A stretch of DNA of 64,000 nucleotides, from assembly GCA_022495005.1 (NCBI GenBank), contig JAGYXB010001955.1:62001-126000 (forward strand). The letters are read 5' to 3'. A program made the translations under genes and the position numbers. The notes below the pieces were generated by a model, which did not search any database, was not told the DNA's origin, and saw only the letters and a list, made by a program, of their open reading frames with translations. Source of the stretch: Rhyacophila brunnea. Taxonomy: Eukaryota; Arthropoda; Insecta; Trichoptera; Rhyacophilidae. Positions 44,733 to 55,890 of this stretch are shown here, in pieces (the first letter of the stretch is position 1; every line of letters begins with the position of its first letter).

Positions 44733-45248
44733 CAGTCGAACTTGGTTATTACGAGGAATATGGGACCGACTGAATTCGCTTGTTATAAGCGTTACTCGTT
44801 ATATCAGAGAATAGGTATTTTTAAATGAGCGGTCACATAACACAAAAAGTCGAAAATAAAAAATCTGAAAACCATCGTAAAAATCCCCAAAACAAGCATG
44901 GCATTCATAAACTACAAAAGAAGTTGTTTATTGTACGTACTGACTTCACAATCTTGGATTTTTTACTTATTTCAACCATATGCGTGGATACTTTGTGTAA
45001 ATATTGTCGGCGAAAACACCAATTAGGTAGGTACTTAACTTAATCTGATTCCGGCGCCATCCTATCGGTCGGATTTTATTGCTTAGGGCGAATTAATGTT
45101 TTTAAACGATTGACATTTTAGCTCGCTATAACCGAAAAGTAGATTGTTATAAAAGTGAAGAAAATCATAAACTAAAATGTAAACGAATGTATCCTCGTTA
45201 CATCCAAGATCTCACTATATCCGTGATCGTAATAACCGAGTGCCACTG
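44733..45248 (+). mobile_element. Tigger/pogo-like MITE, copy 4
   Basis: 516 bp between TA (44,731-44,732) and TA (45,249-45,250), left end CAGTCGAACTTGGTTATTA. The frame at 44,825 reads MSGHITQKVENKK and ends STICVDTLCKYC. The right end is more degenerate (GAGTGCCACTG). Confidence 0.85.
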
Positions 45249-45250
45249 TA

Positions 45251-45802
45251 CCTTCTTTGACTAATTATGATATTTGAAATCATTTGTATGTGTATTTATG
45301 TTTCAGTATAAAATTAATAAAAGTGCAAAGAACAATATATGATGTACACGCAAACAGGTGGAAACAATAAAAATTAATCTTCAAGAAACTAGAAATAGTC
45401 TAATATTTCAACAAACACAACACCCACATGAAAAAAGTGGTTATGTGAAATAAAATGTGACCATTATTGCAAATTCACTACTAATTATTGTAAACATAGA
45501 AAAGGCAAAAGAAATGTGAATTAGTAATAATCGTAATAATTAAATAAAAAAGTACATAAATAATGTTACAGTATTCTAGGAAAATGAATCGATAAGATTT
45601 TTAATTCTATATGAACACAATAAACCATTAGTATCTGATGACCCCACACATCCCTAATGTAGTATATAGAGGTCCGCAGTGTAGTAGGTAGCTAGTACTA
45701 CCTTGAAGAGACTTTTTTCAAAGATTTATGCTATATATTCGCAAAGCCCATAACATTTGGGATGGGAAAAGTTAGGGCGAAGGTGTGTCAAATACGGGTC
45801 TA
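45251..45802. other. No gene recognised
   Basis: AT-rich; the last bases before the foldback contain CAAATACG (45,789-45,796), repeated just beyond its right end. Confidence 0.5.
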
Positions 45803-47261
45803 GGACGATTTGGCACCACGAACTGGCCTCCGGCGATTGGCCTCCGGTAATTGGCCGCCGGTACAATCGGACGCCGACCCAATTCGACGCCGACCCAATT
45901 GGCCTCCGGGAGGATTGGATGCCGCACAGTTGATTTAAATGCGCAAAGGAATAGACGTACGTTACGATTTGTTGGAGTAAATAAGCAAGTCAGTTTAATA
46001 TGCTTCTATCTTCCCAGTAGTGTACCTTATATATTTCGCGCTTGACACATTTTTAATATATATTGAGAAAAATTATTATGCCTGATGATGTTTATTAAAA
46101 GAAAATAATTCTTCCCTCGCTAAAACTTAAAGATGTGCATAATCAATCAATTTATTGTCTATACATGGGTACTTATTTATATTTACAACAAATATTAAAA
46201 ATAATGTTAGATGTTAGAATGAAAATTACATTATATTTCAGCGTTTTATCGACTTAATATTACAATAAAGCTTTAACATGTATATATTATTATGCATAAA
46301 TGCGTATTTTAAGATAGTATGAAATTACAAACAAAATATTAAGTAAGTTATCTGCTAAGTATAAATGTTTCAGTAGTTTGATTGATAAACTACTTAGGTA
46401 CTGGGGTCCCGAAAAAATAAAAATAAAGCAAACTCAATAAAATTGCGCAATTTTTGCAAGAGACACAAACCCCGTTTGTCGAAATCTAAAAAAAAATGTA
46501 AAATACAAACATCAATAATTGCGCAATTTTTGTAAGAGACACAAAATCCATTCGTTCTACAAAATGGTCTCTCCTGAAAAATTGCGCAATCGCAAAAACC
46601 CATTTTCAAATCTTACAAATATTGTGCGATGCACGATTGCGCAATTGTTGGTGTTTGTATTTTACATTTCTTTTATTTCCACAAAAATGGGTTTTGTCTC
46701 TCTTGCAAAAATTGCGCAATTATTGATGTTTGTATTTTTTTATTTTTCGGGATTTCGTCCGGCACCCAGTACCTAAGTAGTTTATCAATCAAACTACTGA
46801 AACATTTATACTTAGCAGATAACTTACTTAATATTTTGTTTGTAATTTCATACTATCTTAAAATACACATTTATGCATAATAATATACATGTTTAAGCTT
46901 TATTATAATATTAAGTCGATAAAACGCTGAAATATAATGTTATTTTCATTCTTACATCTAACATTATTTTTAATATTTGTTGTAAATATAAATAAGTACC
47001 CATATAGACAATAAATTAATTGATTATGCACATCTTTAAGTTTTAACGAGGGAAGAATTATTTTCTTTCAATAAACATCTTAAACTGACTTGCTTATTTA
47101 CTCCAACAAATCGTAACGTACGTCTATTCCTTTGCGCATTTAATTCAACTGTGCGGCGTCCAATCCTCCCGGAGGCCAATTGGGTCGGCGTCGAATTGGG
47201 TCGGCGTCCGATTGTACCGGCGGCCAATTACCGGAGGCCAGTTCGCGGTGCCAAATCGTCC
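45803..47261. mobile_element. Foldback-like element: 1.46-kb near-palindrome
   Basis: The left arm (45,803 to about 46,406) and right arm (about 46,764-47,261) are highly similar inverted copies, beginning GGACGATTTGGCACC. Each outer arm carries a GC-rich array of about seven 14-17 bp units of the form GGCCTCCGG(N)ATT, followed by an AT-rich inner part. The left arm has an extra about 90-100 bp (about 45,999-46,090). The 350-bp centre is itself partly inverted (ATTGCGCAAT words, CAAACATCAATAATTGCGC). CAAATACG flanks it at 45,789-45,796 and 47,271-47,278. No transposase; superfamily unknown. Confidence 0.85.
45851..46045 (+). other. Short open frame in the left foldback arm
   Basis: The frame starts MAAGTIGRRPNSTPTQLASG and continues NAQRNRRTLRFVGVNKQVSL. 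The right arm encodes the same text on the minus strand (47,036-47,227), as expected from the palindrome. Most of it is translation of the GC-rich subterminal repeat units. It is more likely a by-product of the repeats than a protein, but both arms keep it open. Confidence 0.3.
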
Positions 47262-47278
47262 CATTCCCGCCAAATACG

Positions 47279-48822
47279 CATTACTCAGATCCAAATTGTA
47301 TAAATTTCAAAACACAAAGTGAATTATCTTCAAATCATGGATCTAGTCACCCATATTGCCATTGCGCAGTGCTATTTATAATTAACATAGATTAGTAATG
47401 CCAATATGTATTCTTAATTTAGCTTATTTTAATATTAATAGAATGTACAAAAACCATGTAATTAGAGCAAATAAATGGATTTCCACCAATAGCATGTTTT
47501 GTAATAATTGTACTAATATTATCAATGGCAGTATAGGGTAATTTTTATTTTATATTAAGTCAATAGGTGGTAGAACTCTATCATAATGGTTTTGAAACAG
47601 TTATTTTCATTCGAAGTATAAATTTAATGTTGTAGCAATTTCATTCATATAACATATAGTAATATAGTTTTACACTAAACACACAAAGATATGTCATATC
47701 AGTATACCACACACATAATTATCATATGCAGGTGCAGTACAGTTTGGCAATAGGGTGTTCATTTGTTTTGTTTTAATTAAAAAATACACTCAAACACAAG
47801 TAGGTAAGTAAATTACCGAAAATATAGTATACTATAGTATTTGACAAAAATATATTATTTTATTTTTAAATTAGCTGGATATACTGCAACATAACAGCAA
47901 ATTGGCATTTTTTAGACATTGAATGAATGTGAAAATAAAAAAATGGAATGATAGAATCGCCATTACAAATAGTGACATGAATATTTATGCAATTATACTA
48001 ATTTCAATCTCATGTGAATCTAAAATCAATTTCCATAATAGAACCCTTTGTGATTGCATTATTTTAAATAATAAAGCGACATTGCTTTAAAACATCAATT
48101 AAATCCATTATCCACTAAATACAACCATGAGTAATTTGATAACATAAGGCAATATATGGCAAAAATACAAAATAATATTTATTAACTTTGTGCTGACTTT
48201 ACTATGGTTATTTTAAAAATAAAAAGGTGACAAATAAAATTTAATATTAATTGATAGTAGATTTAAGAAAAAAACATAAAAATTTAAAATCTGTAATTAA
48301 AATAATATGTAGACATATTAGAGGAACTGCGAGGTGTCCGGGATATTTAAAAAGTGAAACTTATTAATCAGTAAATATATTAATGTCTGCGAGGTTTTCA
48401 AATAACCTAATATAATATCACGCCAATTATGTCCAGATATAATATCATGTTTTGGAAAGAGTTTAATGCTAATGATAATCTTTGGAATAAATAAAATCAT
48501 ATAACATCAGGATCAATGTTAAGATTACTATTAGGTAACTAAAATTACATTTCAATTAGGTATCTAAAAATAATAGGTGTAATAATGTAAATATGGTACT
48601 TACATATTTAGAACTAAAGTATTTAATACAAACGTTAATACGTTAATATTGAAAAAATTTGATCAAAAAGTAACTTGAATCATCGTGACAATATGTAAAT
48701 TTCTGTAAACTGAACCATAATAATTATTCATTCATCCTTTAAGGTCGGACATGATCTTCAAAAGCATATGCCCATATTAAATTTACAATGGGTATTTCGA
48801 AATACTAATCAATAACATTTTT
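47279..48822. other. No gene recognised
   Basis: Very AT-rich with no terminal repeats, RNA genes or motif-bearing frames that I can see. Confidence 0.5.
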
Positions 48823-49118
48823 GAAGTTATACTTTTGAAATTGAGAGCTACGCACCCACTCCGTTATGACAGTATGAAAATATCTCCGAATCAGTCAGCT
48901 GTATACAAACACATTTGATAGTAGAATTTTTCCGTTGCCTAGGCAATGAATTTATTATTGTCGGCCATTTGCAATTCCTTACGTAAATAAACGATTAAAC
49001 GTCAGAGTGACAGTTGTTACTTTAAAAATAAAAATAATGAGAAATAACATGATAGAGCTAGTTGAAGAATCTAGGTTATCACAAGTTTTGTTTTGTTACG
49101 CCAAAGAAGTATAACTTC
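48823..49118. repeat. GAAGTTATACTTC repeat pair, short form
   Basis: The ends match 43,301 and 44,118, including the conserved flanks, but the interior is only 296 bp. No coding capacity. Confidence 0.55.
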
Positions 49119-49397
49119 TAACGCGCGTACATAAATACACGCACCGTTTTTTTTTGATATGCCAGATATTCCAATTTTGAAATACACTATTTCTACCTAC
49201 TGACTACTCGATGACAGATTTTCAAAACAAATTAATGTTGTTATGCTGTTATTAGATCCTAATGAAATTGTACATTCACAACTCTATATTAAAATAATAG
49301 GGAACTGTTTGCAAAGCACAGAAATGATACTAACAAATGGCAAGTTCCAATCCATACCACATAATATGATTCTATAGGGAGTAGAACTGGGCAGCTA

Positions 49398-50030
49398 GTA
49401 TGTCATCATCAGTCAGGCTCCATCCACTGTTGGATGATGGCCTCCCATAGCACCCTTCACTCATCTCGTTCTTTTCTGCCATGTACATTCACCAAACTGT
49501 ATGAATTTGTCTACATAATAGGTTTTAGGTCATCCCTGTGGGTGTTTAGTGGCCCTTGAGTACCACTGTATGATGGCATTTATCCAGCAGTTGTCCATTC
49601 GCCGAGCGACATGTCTAACCCATTGCCATTTCATCTACTTAGAGGCCTCTATCACATCGCGTTTTCTTGCCTGCTTCCTTTTCCATTGGTGTCTTTTGTG
49701 ATCTTTCCGCGTTATCCGCGTCCAACATGTTCCTTTCTATGCGGCATTGCGTAATTCGTAACTTTAGGATTTCTCTTACACTAAGAGTCCATGTTTTACA
49801 CGCATACGTCAGCAATATTAGCACACATTGATTGAACACTTTATACAATGACAGTGGAAAGTCACTTTTGACATTTATCTTTAAACCTGCTTTGCGGCTT
49901 TTATTTGCAAGCTCCTACATCCTTTTCTGAAGGTCTTCTGGGTCATTTGAAAAGACAACAATGTCGTCCGAAAAACGTAGGTGACTGAGGTATTCGCCGT
50001 TAACCCATTGGTCGACTTTATTTTTGTATA
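49398..50030 (-). pseudogene. RTE-type LINE RT C-part
   Basis: Minus strand. WVNGEYLSHLRFSDDIVVFS is RT motif 5 with the catalytic pair as SDD, followed by NDPEDLQKRM, a stop and NKSRKAGLKINV. Then VFNQCVLILLTYACKTWTL and KLRITQCRIERNML, and finally, after stops, a degenerate terminus with GRPSSNSGWS before a TGATGATGAC tail at 49,408-49,398. The order is that of RTE-like endonuclease-reverse transcriptases. Several stops make it inactive. Confidence 0.8.
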
Positions 50031-51139
50031 TGGAATACTAAATTGACTACCAACAATCAAACATGAATAATTCAAAAAGTAGGTATTATGTATATGTTTT
50101 AAATCATTTGATTTTTTGAACATAACTAAAAAAGAATGCTTTAATATGATTAAGACAGAAAAGAAAACAAAAAAATTTAAAGGTAGATTTTATTTTTTTC
50201 AGAATTTTAACTTTAGTGCTAAATAAAAAACCAATTACGTCCTAAAGGTATAAAAACTAGTTGTATTCTAAAATCGAATCTATTTTCGTATGATAACCTA
50301 TAAAATATTTGAAAATTATTGACATGTGCTGTACTTTTCGCATTTCTAGCAATAAGTGTAATTTTGCAAACTTACTAAACTGTTCCACTACGTCAAAATA
50401 CAAATGATAATTTTGCTCTTGTATTATCCAGTACCTAAAATTGCTTCAAAGGTTTGTAAATAATTTCATTCTCAACACTGATAATTTTTTTAAGTGCATT
50501 CTATTTAAAACTTGGTTGGAAACATGAATGCTTATTTTTTTCTATGCAGTAAACTGTTTTAATAAATATTGGACAAAAGATTCAATCAACAAATGTCATA
50601 AACTGAAAATTAAAAAAATATTTAATGTTAATGTAAAATAGTATAATATTTTTATGTGAATTTTTTTTAAATCCAATATTTTATACTGGTTGGAAAGAGT
50701 TCCTGCTATTTATTATATTAATTCTATAGAGAACTTCTTTCTAAAAACATTTAATACCTGAATATTTCAATAGATGCCCTAATATCGTGAAAAAAAAAAA
50801 CATTTCCAAGTACCTTTTCAAACACAAGAATTTCTCGTGTTTTGGTGCCAATGAGTTAATGAAAGGTTGGTTACATCCTCAGATAGAACAGATCTTTAAT
50901 TTTAAAAAATCACAACCTTGAAATGGGATTGATCACCAAATTTTCATATAAATATTTGTGTTATGTTAGTGCCAACTGTGGAAAATTTATTGAATCAATT
51001 CTACATACTATATTAATGTGAATTAATGTTTTCATCAATCCAGCATACCTTATCGCGACTATTATGTCTTATATCCTTCGGGTATCACTGAAATATCGCA
51101 TTAATCCAGCAACCATCATGTCTATGAGCTATGTGTCCA
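50031..51139. other. No gene recognised
   Basis: Very AT-rich; no motif seen. Confidence 0.5.
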
Positions 51140-51262
51140 GGCTATCTGCATTTAAAGGTTCAGCGAAATTACATGGCAACAAAGAACAAGAAATCGAGAT
51201 GAGTGTAGGGGGTTAAGGAGGGCTTGAGGAGGCCTTCATCCAGCAGTGGATTGAAACAAACT
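51140..51262 (+). repeat. RTE-type LINE 3' terminus
   Basis: CGAAATTACATGGCAACAAA followed by GAGGAGGCCTTCATCCAGCA gives a degenerate terminal block W.Q......W..LEEAFIQQW. The trinucleotide tail is eroded. Confidence 0.55.
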
Positions 51263-52139
51263 AATTACACATACATTAAATATATCAAAGAAAGATATTT
51301 CTCATTAAAAAAACTTTAAATGAAAAAATATCTCCGTTGTTCATCTATGAAGTTGGTTACTTTTCACGGCAAGCCGGCAATAAAAGACGTAACATTAATC
51401 AGAATGAAAATATATAAAGTCTAGTATCTGCCCGCAAAATAATAAGCAATGTGTAATTAAAAATTGAATATAAACTGTTTAGAAATATTAAAAATATTTT
51501 TATCAAATGCAAATTATTTTGTATTCCACTGGTATGGAAATCATGTATAAATGCACTGACAATGAAGCAATTGTGGACGTATTTCAAGAAATTTTCTAAT
51601 CTTTCACCGGAAGTAGTGACATACGGTATCGCTAAGAATTTTTTTTTACTGAAAATACATAAATTTTTACTATTTGAACTGTTCAATAGACATTTGATTT
51701 GTTTATGTTTACAAGTGTAAAAAAGTGTTGAGTTTCAAGCAAATATTTGTGTATATACAGTTGTTACACCCAGTCCAGATCAAGATATATCATTTCGTGA
51801 ACTAATGAACATTGTATACAAACTGTTCAAAAGTTATATCAAAAGTGTAACCGAACATTTAATATGTTTTGATACAAATTTCCATGTATTTTTGTCACTT
51901 AGTGAAGAGGTCTTGGAACCTCGATTATGTTTTCCCATTTATGATGGAGAAAAACCAGGTTACACTATATGGATTTAATGGTTGAACTAGACCAGATCTT
52001 CTTTTTGCAGTTTCGAAATAACACGGTTTAAAAAAGTACCGATTATTTTTTATTTACATTGATTTTTTTGCTTTAACAGTTTAAAAAAACTAAAAAGAAT
52101 AAAAATATGTACCTATGTACATATTTATCAAAAAATTGC
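51263..52139. other. No gene recognised
   Basis: AT-rich; minus-strand frame 51,399-51,686 has no motif. Confidence 0.45.
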
Positions 52140-52345
52140 ATTGCAATGGACAGCGCGCCACTGGTGCACACATATGTTGTCACCGGATGCCGCCCAGATA
52201 TACATACGTACATACATGGTGCCACTAGTCAGTCACTTCGGGTTCGATACGAGAGACTCACCACGCGCTTCGGCGTCAACGTCATTAAATATTTCCGGCG
52301 ATGACAGTGATTTTTCGCAGTGAAAAACACCAGTAAACAGGTACA
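52140..52345 (+). other. GC-richer segment, possible first exon or promoter
   Basis: Against an AT-rich background this about 200-bp patch is CpG-bearing (CAGCGCGCCACTGG, CACGCGCTTCGGCGTCAACG, TTCCGGCGATGACAG). It is followed by CAGGTACATTT, a donor-like site at about 52,339. Two overlapping short frames cross it, and neither resembles a known protein. It lies about 300 bp downstream of the DHHC gene's 3' end. Its role is unknown. Confidence 0.25.
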
Positions 52346-52624
52346 TTTATTGTCAAGTAGCGACACTGAATGAATATATTTCTCTATGCTAAATTTAATT
52401 TAAATCGAAAACTATGTATTTTTATGTATAAATAATAAATAAATTCGATTTATTTTTGAGTTGAAGAATTTTGTAATTTGAGTTGATTTTAAGTAATGGA
52501 ACCTATCTAACATTATTGTATGGGCACCTTATCTTTTTTACACAGTTTTGTTTTGCACGGTAGTCTTTGGTACGTATCCCCCGTGCAAAAAGAGGATCGG
52601 GTGTATTGGTATGTTGATACATTT

Positions 52625-52630
52625 TTTATT
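52625..52630 (-). terminator. Polyadenylation signal AATAAA of the DHHC gene
   Basis: TTTATT on the plus strand reads AATAAA on the minus strand, 8 bp beyond the stop codon of the palmitoyltransferase. This is close, so a later signal may be used instead. Confidence 0.5.
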
Positions 52631-52637
52631 ATAAAAG

Positions 52638-53465
52638 TTACTTGCCTTTTTCAGTGAAATTTGCTAACCAATGTACTCCATCACCTGGCAATGGACTAGG
52701 ATAGAAAGGTGAAACCCAAGATAAGTACCATTTATCCCCTAGAACAATCATTAAATTTTTTTTCCATCCTTGATCATAATGAACATTAATCTCTTTTTTC
52801 GATTCTGGAGTAATCTGTCCTTTGATGATCACTCGGTAATGGTATATTAATAGAAAACCACTAAAAAGGGCAACGAAGAAATTTATTATTAAAAAAAATA
52901 TATAAAAGCTATCTAAATTCATTTCAAGCGCAACTGCTGCTAAAGGAAACAAAAATCTTAAAAAATTGTACCATGTTGACCAATTAATGTTGGCAAAATA
53001 TATGACAAATACAATATTAAAAAAGAAGGAATACAATGTTGAAATAAATACATGAAATACAAACATGTAGAAAAATCTATGATTGAAGTAACCAATGCAG
53101 CATCCGAAAAAATTGCAATGATGGTCCCTTTTCAGTATACACACATCGCAGGTGGGGCAATGCCAGGAACGTGGTGGTGCTAAGCACTCGCAGACAGCAC
53201 AGAAACGCCACCCTTCCGCTTTAGGGTGAAGTATTCGTCCTCGTACAGATCCCGGGCCTTGTAATATACCTTGGAACATGTTCCCGACAATATTATGAAG
53301 TAAAAAAAATGACATCGACAAATGAAACATATAACCACAGCTCCACCTTTCGAATATGCTTGGTAATACAATGCATACTTCGAAATAGTAAAACCATGGA
53401 ATAAGCACTAATGTAAGGATAATGTGAAAAATGTCTTGCCGGTGAGGTAGATATGCGCGCAGCAT
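52638..53465 (-). CDS. DHHC-type palmitoyltransferase (ZDHHC24-like), terminal exon
   Basis: A 275-codon intact frame. Membrane segments lie at about residues 13-34, 46-62, 131-156 and 184-209. Between the second and third is the Cys-rich DHHC domain: Cys89, Cys92, His102, Cys103, Cys106, Cys109, then Asp114-His115-His116-Cys117 with Cys123 (RDHHCNFFGCCIGYFNHRFF). Family knowledge: such enzymes, in Golgi/ER membranes, transfer palmitate to protein cysteines through the DHHC Cys. All core residues are present. The C-terminal WVSPFYPSPLPGDG segment is like ZDHHC23/24 relatives; a canonical TTxE motif is not seen. A TTTTGCAG acceptor at 53,476 lies 10 bp before the ATG, so at least one upstream exon is expected and the true start could be earlier. 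Confidence 0.9.
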   Translation of the reverse strand: MLRAYLPHRQDIFHIILTLVLIPWFYYFEVCIVLPSIFERWSCGYMFHLSMSFFLLHNIVGNMFQGILQGPGSVRGRILHPKAEGWRFCAVCECLAPPRSWHCPTCDVCILKRDHHCNFFGCCIGYFNHRFFYMFVFHVFISTLYSFFFNIVFVIYFANINWSTWYNFLRFLFPLAAVALEMNLDSFYIFFLIINFFVALFSGFLLIYHYRVIIKGQITPESKKEINVHYDQGWKKNLMIVLGDKWYLSWVSPFYPSPLPGDGVHWLANFTEKGK

Positions 53466-53475
53466 ATCTGATGTT

Positions 53476-53490
53476 CTGCAAAATAAAAAG
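53476..53490 (-). promoter_or_regulatory. Splice acceptor upstream of the DHHC exon
   Basis: On the minus strand the polypyrimidine stretch CTTTTTATTTTGCAG ends at 53,476. The in-frame codons between it and the ATG are open (TSD-M), so the exon may be internal in the coding sequence. The upstream exon could not be identified; a LINE fragment occupies 53,569 onward. Confidence 0.6.
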
Positions 53491-53568
53491 AAAATATATG
53501 TACTTAATTAGTGAAATTTATTCACACTTATAAAAAAAACAATAAAAACCCAAAGATGTTATAGCAAA

Positions 53569-53960
53569 CGACTGTAACAACATTCAACTCGATGCGGAGT
53601 GTCTGGGACTCATGACTGTACTCAGTTAACACCAAATGCCGCCTATTTGATTGACGCTTGCATTCAGACAGTCCTGATTTAAGGTAGCAGGTCATTGTGA
53701 AGGCTCCTCAGAGCAACTTAACACTGAGCTTTGAGAACAGATTTTTGTGGTGAATACTAGGTGTGCAATGGTAAAAATTTAGGAGTAGGTAACGCGGAGA
53801 TAAGAGAGCGGACCAAGCGGCCTCTTATCATGCTGAGAGGGAAGAGACAATATTGGAACTAGCTCAGCTATGTCCTGCAGATGCCGCAGGAGAATTTCAA
53901 CATGGCTTGCCTGTTCTTCAAGCCAACCACATTCTGGCATCCTCGAAGGTCGCTAAACAC
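53569..53960 (+). pseudogene. LINE pol C-terminus, decayed
   Basis: ACAACATTCAACTCGATGCG, GGCGGCATTTGG-like and CTTGCCTGTTCTTCAAGCC segments align with the complement of 63,600-63,990, where the protein is still readable. Here frames are destroyed by indels (only short stretches such as EFQHGLPVLQ remain, out of frame). It lies 5' of the DHHC exon, probably within its intron or promoter, on the opposite strand. Confidence 0.7.
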
Positions 53961-55260
53961 TATCCACAGAGTGTAAACGGTAGAGCTACAGGATGCTGGC
54001 ATGACTTTTTAAGACACAAGAAGACCGGCAAGCTACAGATATTCATGGAGGTGCCATATGGTGTCCATATATGCAACATCTATCAAAAAATAATAAGAGA
54101 AAGATTTGTAGAAATCCTTCATCTACCTACCAAACGAAGCCTTGTGTGATTTGTTTTTCAATATCGCAAAAAGCGGTTTCAGTTTGTCATAAGTGTCATT
54201 TTTCTATACAACAGACAATAAATACCATTCCGACTGTTCGGAGTTTGTTTGAAAACTAGTAGATAAGCGAGGGCAGAGGGGTCGCTTTTAAAACTTCACT
54301 TTTATATTATAATTAGGGTTCACCTCTATATTAGGACTTCAACATCTCTGAAAAAACCCATATCTTTGACAGCAACAACAGAAGTGACAAGTACTCACGT
54401 TTTAGTATCCAATTATATAATCCAATAGTATGCCAAAAATATATTATGACAATGGACAACACGTCTCACAAAACTTATATAACGATTTTTTATACAAGAT
54501 TCATGAAATCTTTTTAAAATAATAGCATTTGTACGTCATTCGATAATAAAATTTTATACCATAGATTTATACGGTTTTATTAAACATAGACAACAACAGT
54601 GTTTTGACACTGACAGCTGAAATCATAGACACTATGATACGCCACTATTGTAGCGTAGATACCCTCTATAATATTAATAATATATTATTTATAAGGGGGA
54701 GAAGCATAGAAATTCATTATCAAATTAAAGCTTAAAACATATTTTAATCGATCGATACCTATCTAAATACAATGGGAAAAATAAAATATATATTTTTTAT
54801 TTCAAAGAGAAAGCGACAAATTTGAAAAAACGGCTAAAAATAAGGGTTCTACTAAAATACATATTTATTGTTCGAAGTAATTTCTTGAAACAAAATTATC
54901 GATTTAATGTTGTTTAATAAGTTTTCTTGGAACTAGTTTATCTCTTTTGTCAATTAATTTAGTTTTTTTTTTTTTTTTTTCAATCTACAAACTATCGATT
55001 TTTACGAAAAATAAAAATGTATTTTTTTCGGTTATTTTTCAATAATTGCATCACGTGACCTTAGAACAACAAGGTATCATCTGGCATTTATACCAAGCTG
55101 AGATATTGAGCTTCAAAGTTTTGAATATGAATAAAATCTTAACTATATGCAGGTCCATTTACCTGGATCACCCAATGTTAAAACTCCAACTTTCTTTGGG
55201 TGCATTTGTTTGTGCATCGTTAGTGCACGTTTTTGCACGACTTTTTTTCGTTTGTGCACC
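53961..55260. other. No gene recognised
   Basis: AT-rich with a T18 run at 54,963-54,980. Near 55,165-55,260 the words CACCCAATGTT and TTTGTGCAC also occur just beyond the right end of the neighbouring Harbinger (60,575-60,820). Confidence 0.45.
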
Positions 55261-55890
55261 TTAGCCTCCCCCAAACCAAAGCGAATATTCGCAGCGAATT
55301 CGCAACGCCCTTGCTATCGCTGTCGCTACCGCTTGGATTTGATGCGAATTTCGCGTTTGGCCCCACACCAAAGCGTCAGCGACGCAGCCATAGACTAAAT
55401 AATTTTATTTACGCGCCAGATTTAAAATTGTAAATATTATTAATATTTTACGCCAATTATTCTATAATTTTTATGAATTAAATATAAAAATACACGTACA
55501 CTATAGCGCTTTCAGAATTGCTACAACTTTTACCCACTTTGCGTAAAGTGTATTTTAATTATCTGAAACAAGGTGGCAGCATTGGATGCAGCCATAGACT
55601 AAATACATATACGAATGTCAAAGTGACAGTTGTGTGTTGACAAAATGTACACGTCTTCTGAATGCTTATTACACGCTGAAGATATAATGAGATGGCGTGC
55701 GACAAATTACATCGACATTTAATATAACCTTACTTTATGACAGGGCAAGATTGCCATGGCTCATAGGTAAGATAGATTTACTCAGTTTCATAACTGCACA
55801 TATTATAAATAAGCATTAACCATGAAGGGTTAACAGGATTTGAAGGTAATATGCTATTGAAATAACATGTCTCCGTTATTTGAATTGTAG

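Noticed and set aside
45803..47261. CRISPR-like or tandem-repeat array reading of the GGCCTCCGG units
   Set aside because: Units are adjacent, with no unique spacers, occur at both arms in inverted orientation and lie in a eukaryotic context.
53853..54149. A 98-codon plus-strand frame starting MELAQLCPAD
   Set aside because: Its first part is out-of-frame translation of a decayed LINE also found at 63.6-64.0 kb; the rest has no motif.
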